From Meira nashicola (Eukaryota > Basidiomycota > Exobasidiomycetes > Exobasidiales > Brachybasidiaceae), in the NCBI GenBank assembly GCA_001600355.1, contig BCJU01000015.1, positions 1 through 24,510 on the forward strand: a stretch of 24,510 nucleotides of DNA, given 5' to 3'. Under the pieces are notes generated by a model. The model did no database searches. It was not told where the DNA came from and saw nothing but the letters and a program-made list of their open reading frames with translations. Positions 1-7,896 of the stretch are shown piece by piece. Positions within the stretch are counted from its first letter, which is position 1. Every line of letters begins with the position of its first letter. The position numbers and the translations under genes were made by a program.

Positions 1-475
1 CACCAGAAGCTCGAGAGAATCAGTGAAAAGCTCATAGTCATATTGCCTTGCGTTGTCAGGCCAGATGAAATTTGGAAAATTCAACTCAAGATTACGTAAT
101 TTTTGCTGCATAGCTTTCGAACAAAAACGGTCGTCAAATCGGAAGGCGCATGTCGGTCCTTTGCAAAAATTTCTGCGGAAGTATCCTCCGCTGCTTGAAC
201 TAACAAGAGCGGGACCTCTACAGTGCGCATTGCTGACAATGGAAAAGTAGCCGTTTTTTCGCATTCGTTTCGGAGTTGCGGTGTAATCTACCTGAGCACG
301 TCTCAGTGTAAGATTTGCCAGCAGATCGTGTACCTGACGATGTTCTCAACCGTGGAAGCCAGCCATTCAGCGCAGCTTTGATTAGTTAATGACAATCTTT
401 TGCTCATTATACGGCCTGATACACCTGTAGGAGAGCATTTCCGAACAATAGTAAACCAGTTCCAGCACGAATCAT
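1..475 (-). CDS. Possible secreted hypothetical protein, cut by left edge
   Basis: Not recognised. The minus strand is open without a stop from 345 down to the left edge. Just upstream, an ATG at 475-473 starts 17 codons that read like a signal-peptide start (MIRAGTGLLLFGNALLQ). A 91-nt intron (424-334) would join the two in phase: GTGTAT donor, CTAAT branch-like site in its middle, CAG acceptor. The spliced product has 17 + 111 residues before the edge, with a cysteine-bearing stretch (HCRGPA, NFCKGPTC, DRFCSK). The seen evidence is the open frame, the in-phase splice sites and the hydrophobic start. Secretion is inference. An internal ATG at the MRKNGYF motif could be an unspliced start instead. 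The whole block is poor in intact genes, so a decaying gene is also possible. Confidence 0.35.
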
Positions 476-725
476 GTGCGCTGTTTCGTGTTTGCCTGTA
501 TCATGTCACACACATAGAGATAAAACCTACAGAATCTGGAACACTAACTTCTATAAAGAAAAGCCTACTTCACTGTACTCGTTGAAGTGAAGTATAGATT
601 GATTTGCCCTCCCTCTGGCAATAAAGGAAAACAGAACTGCTTTCTCACAAGGAATGCACGTATCACAACACGCCGAATCGCATACTTGATCGTTCAGTAG
701 TTGTAAAGAGTGCAAGATGGCACGT

Positions 726-1230
726 TCAAGGCATTTGAGAAATCGGATTGTTGAGAGCGCAGGCTACCTTTGTTTCGACAAGTTCTTGTACCCAAACATT
801 TCTTACGCCAGAAGGAACATTCGTCGGCATTCCATTCCTTTTTCCTGGTGAAATAATATAATCTGAATTGAAGTCTATGTATGCAATTTCCTCCTCAAGG
901 AAGTTATCGTCTGCTAAACGAGCGAATCAATTATCAACAGCGCCGAGCTGTATAGATTCTCTGACATCGAAAGCTGCGTCTTCGTGACTGTCTTCTCCGG
1001 ATCAGGCTTCATCGGTCTTGTCGCTGCTTTAGTGATTTACTTAAATGTGATACAGATGTGATGGCAATGTAATATTCCGCAACAGATCCTGATAAAGCCA
1101 CCTTAATTTTTCCAGCTTTTCGTGTCGAGGACGTTTTGGCAGCGGTTCTGGATAGGCTCAAAGACATCTCGACTTTAATCTCATTAGATACTACGCCACT
1201 GATTGGAGATGAGTCAACTTTTTTCCAGCT
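726..1230 (-). pseudogene. Decayed protein-coding frame (family unknown)
   Basis: Two consecutive protein-like minus-strand stretches lie in different frames. Segment A (1230-1009, 73 sense codons) contains SLSRTAAKTSSTRKAGK and VALSGSVAEYYIAITSV. Segment B follows in another frame: 1001-930, then after an in-frame TGA 926-726, with EEEIAYIDFNSDYIISP and VRNVWVQELVETKVACALN, ending at a TGA. Two TGA codons (1004-1002 and 929-927) and one frame change interrupt it. No intron with a good donor removes both. I could not name the family. Codon choice and residue make-up look coding, so I read it as a broken gene rather than noise; a multi-intron live gene is less likely but not excluded. Confidence 0.35.
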
Positions 1231-1240
1231 TTACAATTCT

Positions 1241-1779
1241 ACTGTGAGCATCAGAGATTGTCCTAAAAACCCAGTGTAATCTATTCTCCTTTGTCGGTGA
1301 TGACCTAATCTAAGAAGTGAGTGTATGGAAAGAGAAGATGATAGACACGGATTCAATCGAGAAATCTTTTAGCGCCTAGATATATTACAGTGAGTTTTCC
1401 ATCTAATAATAAGTATCCTGCTGTGCGTCTATTCTCACTCAGTGTAGAACCTCCCGGGCTAAGACGAGCCAGCAATAAGAAATCGCCGCGTGGCGCTAAA
1501 CTGATTAGATGCTCCAAGCTCATTTACGTGAAGTGGGAGAACGTGAGCCTAAGTTGACTTGCATACATCTTAATAATACATACAAGCAACTAGGCCTATC
1601 TGCTGTGCCGTGCGCTGCCACGCTAGTTAGACGGTACTCGCTGGAACGAATGGGAAGAGATCCAAAATCTCGCCTTCTCTCAATCATCTTACCTCGCAAG
1701 CCAGATTGAATCGATTGTGATCACTGTCACGCTACAATCACCCTCTACCATCGGCCAAATTAAATTGATTGCTATCATC
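1241..1779. other. Gene-free stretch, likely 5' flank of the cyclophilin fragment
   Basis: No convincing coding sequence on either strand. The 66-codon open frame at 1509-1709 has no recognisable features. The stretch is relatively GC-rich (1441-1500 about 55% G+C). TTTAGCGCC (1369-1377) and GGCGCTAAA (1492-1500) form a 9-bp inverted repeat about 130 bp apart. By position it would be the promoter and 5' UTR of the cyclophilin exon that begins at 1780. Confidence 0.4.
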
Positions 1780-2723
1780 ATGAAGACCAACGGTTCCTTC
1801 GCAACCTTATGGCTCCTAATTCTCGCCATCATGACTTCCCTCACATCCATTGCAAGTGCAAGTGATGATACACCTGTCACAGTCAAGGTACATTTCGACA
1901 TCGAGCATGATAACAAGGACGTAGGCCCATGAGCTTTCATGCAAAACGCAGCATAGAATGAGGCAAGAGATTTTAATGCACGATCTTCATCACGAATACC
2001 TTGAAAGGGTGACATGATTCGTGGTGTGAGGCCAGTATTGGTTGCTATTCCATTTGATGTATTACCTAACGAATTTATCATATCTGATGACATCCAATCA
2101 TCAAGCAAGAATTGTGGAAAAGGTGAACCAATACTTGNNATTGTTTCNCCTTCCCTTTGTTGTTGTGCAAATGGCAAGATTGAAGAATTCAACCAAGCTG
2201 TCATTGCTTGAGAGCTTTCTTCTTGACTGACATGTTCGATCGTTGAAGGCGTTGCATTACCAGAAGCTGATCTGCTGGATAACCTTTTAGAGGCACGAGA
2301 AATGAGCTCATTGGAAGGTGGNGTATCCATATTCAAAAAGTCATTAAGCGAAAGTTCAAAAGTGGACGCAGGTTCAACATTTGTAGCTTGTTGTGCATGC
2401 GATGCTGGAATGAGTTGCATAGAATGATGTGATTGTTCATCATTGATAGCAGACTTTCTTGCTTTTTCATCTTCTGCAGCTTTTTGTTTTTTTGAATGNG
2501 CAGCTAAAGGAGCACCACGTAATTCTGGAAAACCTAAACATTCAATTCCTGATTTTAAGCATCTTTGACAGCCACCCGTATTCGCATCTCTTGTTTCATC
2601 ACATTTTTTCCTTCTTGCTCTACAAGTNAAACAACCTGTTTTTGCTCGATTAAATCTTTGTGATCGAGCACGTTTGGTTGTTGGTAAAGAGGCGTTTGTT
2701 GGATTAGAAGATGTCATAATCAA
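1689..2723 (-). CDS. Zn2Cys6 fungal transcription factor, probably 3'-truncated
   Basis: The 344-residue frame starts MIMTSSNP after a short serine-rich lead. Residues 31-62 form a textbook binuclear zinc cluster, C-x2-C-x6-C-x10-C-x2-C-x6-C, with basic residues RARRKK between the second and third cysteines. It should therefore be a nuclear DNA-binding regulator. A polar, serine/glutamine-rich stretch follows (about 75-240). The family usually runs 500-800 residues with a middle homology domain, which is missing. The last ~80 residues (from about position 265, window position about 1931) are merely the antisense of the cyclophilin exon and its 5' flank, so the native C-terminus is lost. Six ambiguous bases lie in this gene, five at third codon positions. 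The target genes are unknown; the neighbouring metabolic genes are candidates by proximity only. Confidence 0.8.
   Translation of the reverse strand: MIMTSSNPTNASLPTTKRARSQRFNRAKTGCXTCRARRKKCDETRDANTGGCQRCLKSGIECLGFPELRGAPLAXHSKKQKAAEDEKARKSAINDEQSHHSMQLIPASHAQQATNVEPASTFELSLNDFLNMDXPPSNELISRASKRLSSRSASGNATPSTIEHVSQEESSQAMTAWLNSSILPFAQQQREXETXXSIGSPFPQFLLDDWMSSDMINSLGNTSNGIATNTGLTPRIMSPFQGIRDEDRALKSLASFYAAFCMKAHGPTSLLSCSMSKCTLTVTGVSSLALAMDVREVMMARIRSHKVAKEPLVFMMIAINLIWPMVEGDCSVTVITIDSIWLAR
1780..1929 (+). pseudogene. 5' exon fragment of a secretory-pathway cyclophilin (peptidyl-prolyl isomerase)
   Basis: From ATG 1780 the frame encodes a clear signal peptide (hydrophobic core ATLWLLILAIMTSLTSIASA). 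It is followed by VTVKVHFDIEHDNKDVG, which matches the first beta strand of ER cyclophilin-B-type isomerases; human CypB begins its fold with a similar K-V-Y-F-D-L and ends the motif with D-V-G-R. The frame then hits a stop after DVGP (TGA 1930-1932). No consensus donor and no further cyclophilin sequence follow; from about 1935 the DNA reads as the 3' part of a minus-strand transcription factor. Codon choice here favours C-ending codons, unlike the A/T-ending codons of genes to the right, as expected for a highly expressed gene. The catalytic core is absent, so no enzyme can be made from this fragment. Confidence 0.65.
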
Positions 2724-3221
2724 TCATTCTTGAACGCATACACCTTTTACACAGCCATGACAATGAATGATGACCGTTTCGGAGGAAAGTATTTGCTTGT
2801 ATTGATATGAATTGAAAAAATAAATGTCTTGCTTCTGCGCAAGGAATCGAAAGCCGAATTCATACGGCAAATCCGAGCATAGTGCAACTTTTGACAGCTC
2901 TTGTCTTTTCTATAGATAACAGAGCATGACTGTATGCATTAAACAGATTCTTATCTTTACCTGTTGAACTAGGCACAGGAACAGAGTTTTTTTTTGCATG
3001 CACTGCGCGTTTTGTTCTTTATTCGCGCATATCGGCAAATGAGCAGTTATGTATATGCAAGGTATAGAGATAAAGTTTGTGTGGAAAAAATTGCAGGTGC
3101 GCAGGCGCGGCATTTTTGCCGTTTTTCATTATTTTTGTACGCGTTCTTTTTTTTTTTTTGACAATTAAGAATCTTGGCCGAACCTTTTAAACCTGGCAGA
3201 TGGCCCACCTCAACACCATGT

Positions 3222-3238
3222 GATAAGATAAGTTATCA
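3222..3238. promoter_or_regulatory. Cluster of GATA-factor sites
   Basis: GATAAGATAAGTTATC contains two overlapping GATAAG copies and one inverted copy (TTATC) within 17 bp. In fungi GATAAG is the core site of GATA-type activators and repressors of nitrogen or iron metabolism. It lies about 500 bp upstream of the minus-strand transcription factor start. Function is inferred from the motif only. Confidence 0.35.
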
Positions 3239-3281
3239 GCGCGGGCACAATAAAAGCATGTACAAAGAACCAATCAAATCA

Positions 3282-3297
3282 TGCGCTGCGCAGCGCA
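3282..3297. repeat. GC-rich perfect palindrome, copy 1
   Basis: TGCGCTGCGCAGCGCA is a perfect 16-bp palindrome in AT-rich DNA. Its inner 14 bp recur exactly at 14148-14161, with variants at 17906 and 23639. It lies about 560 bp upstream of the transcription factor start. It could be a dimeric regulator's operator or a small structured repeat. Confidence 0.5.
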
Positions 3298-3995
3298 ACG
3301 TTTGGCTGTGCAACGCGTTTCTATTTACCCCGCAAATCTAGATGCGAGATTAGTCGGCCGGGTATGTGAGAGAAATATGAATCACAATCACAACTTGTGC
3401 TAAGAATTGAGATGGGCGGCATTAAGACTTGTCTCTTTCATCTTCCAATTATTTTCAATTTTGGAAATAGGACGAGTTGATCGAACAACAGATCTAAGTA
3501 AATAAAGGCATCGTTGCCCATTCGTCAACAGATTCGTACTGTATGTTACTTCATATTCACTCGTAAAAAAAGGTTATCAATAGTACACTAGTAAAGTTTT
3601 AGTTCAGTATAGCGTTTTCCCTTTATGATACAGCATATAAGGCTTGTATATGTGAACTCTTTAAGAGCCAAAAAATCTCACTAGTTTCTCTTGCATAGTT
3701 GGGTTGCGATGCTTAACAAAAGAGACTTTTTGCGTTTATATGATTTCATTGTTCTCTGAAGGCTTGTTTGATGTGTTGTAGACTTCTCCTATGCTTTTTT
3801 TGATACATCAACCTCAAAGTATAAGTTTGAATATAAATGTATATGCATGATGCTATACACAAATCCGACCTCATGTTCATTTGTACTTTTTTAAGTTAGC
3901 ATATAATTTTATTCATTGTTAAAAGGATGCGCTACGTGCGCTAACCTCTAGTTTATTCTCACGCAGCCTTTATTCTACTTTCGTCATTGGAAAGA

Positions 3996-4799
3996 TCAAT
4001 CCTCTATTGGCTTCATTTTGCAGTTTACAAGACAGTGTATGAACGTTTGAATATGCTCATTGATCAATTGAGGAGCTTCTATTTGGGGAAAATGACCAAG
4101 GTTGTTTAATCGTATAATTTGTACAGTTCCATAATCATTCGAAGAAATCATTGAAAGCCAAGAATTCATTTCATCTTGATCGATTGATTTACGTTGACCA
4201 AGACCTTTTTTTATGGTAGATTGAATGACTAGAATTGGCATACGAGCAAATTGAATAGCTTTTTGTGCTTGAACAGAATCCCATTTTGTCATATCTGCTA
4301 AAAGTCGAGCGGCATAAGCATGATTGACATTGTCAATACGTTCAAGGATTGATTTCCGAAATGAATCAGGAGTGGCTCGGCTAAACATTGCATTGAACTC
4401 TGTTTGAAGAAAATCTGTAATTTTTTCATTTGATAAACTTAAAATGTGATCGGCAACTTCTTTAGAATTTTCCGTCATTCTCGAACTGCCTTCGATGAGG
4501 ATAAGACCGGCAACATCTTGACTGTCTTGATAAACAGCTTCAAGGGCTATTCTGCATCCCATACTATGTCCAACAAAGATCGTACTGCATTTTGTTGATT
4601 GGCTTTGCCTTTTGAATTGATTGACATAATTTGCCGCATATGATATAAAAGACTCGTTTCCTAATTCGCCAGGGGAAGTTGAATCTGGTAGTTCAATCGC
4701 AATACTTTCCTCTATTCCTAATTCAGAAAAAGCATTCACTTGACCATACCAATCTGTACTATTGCAAAGAAGACCATGAATGAAAACAAGACGCATCAC
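3996..4799 (-). CDS. Alpha/beta hydrolase (serine hydrolase)
   Basis: A single-exon 267-residue protein with the alpha/beta-hydrolase core. The oxyanion-hole HG motif is FIHGLL (His8-Gly9). The nucleophile elbow is VGHSMG with Ser79, and the catalytic histidine is about residue 236 in LGHFPQIEAP. The acid residue is expected around 205-215 (SIDQDEM region) but I cannot fix it. Length matches the small cytosolic esterase/lipase-like members. There is no signal peptide, so it is probably cytosolic. The start is MM, either of the two ATGs at 4799 or 4796. Substrate is unknown; the fold covers esterases, thioesterases and C-C hydrolases. It lies tandem, on the same strand, downstream of the thioesterase-like gene. 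Confidence 0.85.
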   Translation of the reverse strand: MMRLVFIHGLLCNSTDWYGQVNAFSELGIEESIAIELPDSTSPGELGNESFISYAANYVNQFKRQSQSTKCSTIFVGHSMGCRIALEAVYQDSQDVAGLILIEGSSRMTENSKEVADHILSLSNEKITDFLQTEFNAMFSRATPDSFRKSILERIDNVNHAYAARLLADMTKWDSVQAQKAIQFARMPILVIQSTIKKGLGQRKSIDQDEMNSWLSMISSNDYGTVQIIRLNNLGHFPQIEAPQLINEHIQTFIHCLVNCKMKPIED

Positions 4800-5047
4800 T
4801 ATATGTCATCATAATTCTTGAACAAGTTATAAAGATCTTATGTTAGAGGGTTATATAGCCTAATCAACCATTAAAAGTTACGCGCGAGGTACAAAAGAGC
4901 CCGTAGTTTAATTAAGAATCTTAGGCTGTCCTATATCATAAATGCAGTCTATCAATCGATTATGTCAGAATCTAATGAATGCTATCTGCAAGAATGCTTG
5001 CATCTACTCCTACTCTTTTCCTTTCTTATCATTGCTGTTATCATCTA

Positions 5048-5912
5048 TTATTCCCTCTTATAGCTTAGCATGTCTTGTTTTAGCAAGATCTTTCTGTTTA
5101 TCAATTTCTGCCGATCGCTGCTTGTTACTCTTTTGAGCCTGTTTATGAGGGACGGTGGGTTAATTAGCTGCTCCATAACACACTCGTTAATCTTACTCAC
5201 TTCTGCTTCCTTTAATAGCTTATGTGACCTTGCAGCTTCTTCATTGAACCATTGTTTCCATTCTTTCCATTTTTTATCTTGTTCTCCTAATGCGTTCACA
5301 TGTACCGCTCTACCNCCTTTTGTTACATCAATTAAAGATTGAAAGATTGTATGTTTATAGCATAATTGACCTGTTTTAAGGCTGTATAATTCAAAATCCG
5401 TTCCAAATTGTCCCGTTTTCTCATCAAAAGGTATNAATCGCATTCCCTTGTGTGCGTGTAAAAAAAGATATTATTAGCATGCATAAGTAGGATCATCTTT
5501 TAATCGAAACACTCACAATAATCGCAGCATCTGGCCATGTGACAGGAATACGAAATGTTTGAATAACTTTACGTGGTAAAACTGTTATTGGACCACGACC
5601 TGTACATAAACCTTGAGCTTGATGAATNCCAAGTACTCTTTCCCATGTATAAGAACCAAAACGATCTAAACAACCATGAATAAGAACGGCTAAATTTGGT
5701 CCGCTTACGTGACCAAANATATCAAGATGATACATTCCAATACTTTCTTCCGTCATACATTCTGGAATTAAACCTCTACTTTCCATCAATTTGAGTAATT
5801 GTTTACGTTGATTTGCNTATGCATCTTNNCNTTTNAAATAAGGTGAAAGATAAGATGTTTCTTCNAATCTACTTNTCTCTTTCTTTCTTTCCCCATTGTC
5901 TGAATTTGACAT
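5048..5912 (-). CDS. Hotdog-fold thioesterase-like protein (two exons)
   Basis: Exon 1 is 5912-5517 and exon 2 is 5446-5048. The 70-nt phase-0 intron has a GTGAGT donor and an AAG acceptor. Splicing rejoins PDAAII to GMR and gives 264 residues. The core has the hotdog signature D-x-FGHVSGPNLAVLIHGCLDR (compare D-x-x-GHVNN in 4HBT acyl-CoA thioesterases). It continues through YTWERVL, a basic TVLPRKVIQTFRIPV strand and FDEKTGQFGTDFELYS. The usual NN after GHV is SG here, so catalysis on acyl-CoA is not assured. A Lys/Glu-rich helix follows the core. There is no targeting signal that I can defend. The gene holds 11 ambiguous bases, crowded in the first 100 bases (5817-5875), eight of them at third codon positions. 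Confidence 0.7.
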
Positions 5913-6438
5913 GATTACAGTGTGATGGTAGTTAAACGCAAAAGANATTTACCGGTNATCGGCAATGTGGGGAAGAAAAGCCGAAAATGATCTGTGCTGC
6001 TGTGCATGAAATCCAAAAAGAAAGAACCTTACTTAGCATGTGCTCAGGTCACTTCCTTTTTAGTGGTAACCCAAACACGCTAAAAAACGCGAAATTGACA
6101 TACGGTTTTGCTGCCGCCTTTGTGCTGTCTTAAAGAAGCTTCTATTTGAACGCCGAAGTAGAGGTTTCCCTTAGGGAAATTATGGAATACCCGCTACTCT
6201 CCTCTACTACCTGAAATTGGAAAAACTAGCGGATAAAGTTTAGTGTGTTTAGAAAAACGCCTTTTTCTACATGAATGAATGAAACTGTCTTTTGTCAACT
6301 TTACCAACGTGGTTGCATGCATGTATTATGCATTGCAGGCATGCGTGTGGACACTCATCGTATACACTCATAAATCTGATCATGTTTGATCGTTTCAATC
6401 TGTTACGAACCATCACCTTCTCCTCTCTCTTCTATAAA
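5913..6438. promoter_or_regulatory. Divergent promoter region, thioesterase-like gene / MFS transporter
   Basis: About 530 bp between two divergent genes. The last ~20 bases before ATG 6439 are pyrimidine-rich, as in many fungal leaders. Two ambiguous bases (5946, 5957) lie here. TTTCCCTTAGGGAAA at 6165-6179 is a perfect 15-bp inverted repeat around a central T and may be a regulator site. An in-frame ATG at 6292 would add 49 residues to the transporter, but the added peptide has no transporter character. Confidence 0.45.
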
Positions 6439-7859
6439 ATGCAGCAAGATAATGATCAAAACGACGTCGAAGCAAGGAAGGATGGCATGAACGCTGCAAC
6501 GGTGATAAATAGCAATGATAGACTAACAAAAGATGCTGAACAAAAAGAAGTTGTACCTCCTACAAATTCAATCATTTCACCGAGCGCATTTCCAGATGGT
6601 GGAAAAGATGCATGGCTTTGCGTTTTAGGTGGNTGTTTAGCATTTACAGCAGGAGTTGGATTTATAAATTCATTCTCAGTTTTTCAATCTTATTATCGTC
6701 AAAATACGTTACCTTTTCATAGTGATGATGATATTGCATGGATAGGTAGCATTCAACTTTGGGGAAGTTTCTTTTTAGGTTTACCTGCCGGAAAGATGAG
6801 TGATAAATTTGGTCCAAAAATACCTTTAGCTGTTGGAACATTTTTTATCGTCTTTGGTACAATGATGGCTTCAATTTCAAAAACGTATTATCAATTCATT
6901 TTATCACAAGGTCTTTGTTCTTCAATAGGTTATGGTCTTTGTTTCACTCCTGCACTTTCTGTACCTTCAACTTGGTTTTTAAAAAAGAGAGGTTTAGCTA
7001 TTGGTTTGGTAGTTTCAGGAACGAGTTTAGGAGGTGTAATTTGGCCAATTGCAATCAATAGAATGTTAAACTTTAATCGTGTTTCGCTTGGTTGGACATT
7101 ACGTATGGTCGGCTTTATTCAATTAGCTCTAATGATCGCTGCTACAATCTTGATCAAATCTCGACTTCCAAGAAATCTACTCAAAGATCCTCCACCCGTC
7201 ACTAAATTCCTCAAAGATAGGACGAGTATGATTTTCATTTTTGCCGCTTTTCTTATGTTCTTTGGTCTTTATGTTCCCTATGTGAGTAGATAGACGAAAT
7301 TAACTTTTTTTATTACTCACTAACCTGACTCTTTCAAAAAATGCAGTTCTATATTACACCATATGGAATCCGTTGGGGCGCATCACCTGGAGCTGCTTTC
7401 TACTATCCTGCAATTATGAATGGAGTTTCATTCTTTGGACGATTTATAATTGGTATTTTAGCAGATCGTAAATTAGGATTTTTCAACAGTTTAGCAATAT
7501 TTGATCTTTGTACGTCAATTATCGCATTCACTTGGATTGCAGCAAGAGGAAATACGGGAAATATTATCTTTAGTTGCTTTTACGGTTTCTTTTCGGGCAG
7601 TTTACAATCTCTTCTTTCACCTTGTCTTGCTCAATTAGCTCCAAGTCCTTCTTTAATTGGAACTTGGGTTGGTATTGGTGTTACAATCGTTTCATTTGCC
7701 GTTTTAGGCTCTCAACCTATAGCCGGAAAACTTTTAGATAACAACAATGGTCTTAATTACGTACCTATGCAAGTTTTTATTGGTGTAATGCTGTTAGCAG
7801 GGACTATCTTTCAAGTTATCACAAGATTTAGCTTCAANAATAAAACATTAAAGGCTTAA
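6439..7859 (+). CDS. MFS transporter, monocarboxylate-porter type
   Basis: Exon 1 is 6439-7281 and exon 2 is 7347-7859. The 65-nt intron has a GTGAGT donor, a CTAAC branch and a GCAG acceptor, and joins YVPY to FYITPYG in phase. The product is 451 residues, normal for this family. A polar cytosolic N-terminus leads into PDGGKDAWLCVLG, the start of TM1 that resembles the conserved DGGWGW motif of monocarboxylate porters (MCP/SLC16). GKMSDKFGPK is the MFS loop 2-3 motif, FTPALSVPSTWFLKKRGLA fits the TM4-5 loop of the family, and GILADRKLG is its repeat in the second half. About 12 TM helices are expected in the plasma or vacuolar membrane. The substrate is likely a carboxylate but is unproven. 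The start at MQQDN was preferred to ATGs at 6292 and 6382. The 3' end lies 37 bp from the convergent 7-TM gene. Confidence 0.9.
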
Positions 7860-7896
7860 AAACAACAAGATTGCATTAATCATTTCCGCGTGTACA

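Larger units (their letters stand above)
2724..3995. other. Intergenic region between the regulator and the alpha/beta hydrolase
   Basis: About 1.27 kb with no convincing gene. The 67-codon minus frame at 2910-3113 has no supporting feature. The part near 2724 should hold the promoter of the minus-strand transcription factor, and the part near 3995 the 3' UTR of the hydrolase. Visible signals are a T-run near 3147-3158, a GATA-site cluster (3222-3238), a CCAAT-like box near 3271 and a GC-rich palindrome (3282-3297), each listed separately where useful. Confidence 0.5.

Noticed and set aside
1369..1500. MITE with 9-bp terminal inverted repeats (TTTAGCGCC / GGCGCTAAA)
   Set aside because: Arms are short, no clear target-site duplication flanks them and there is no second copy in the window.
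2910..3113. 67-codon minus-strand open frame
   Set aside because: Low-complexity and cysteine/leucine scatter with no motif; it lies in the likely promoter of the regulator.
5070..5342. 90-codon plus-strand frame
   Set aside because: Antisense shadow of exon 2 of the thioesterase-like gene.
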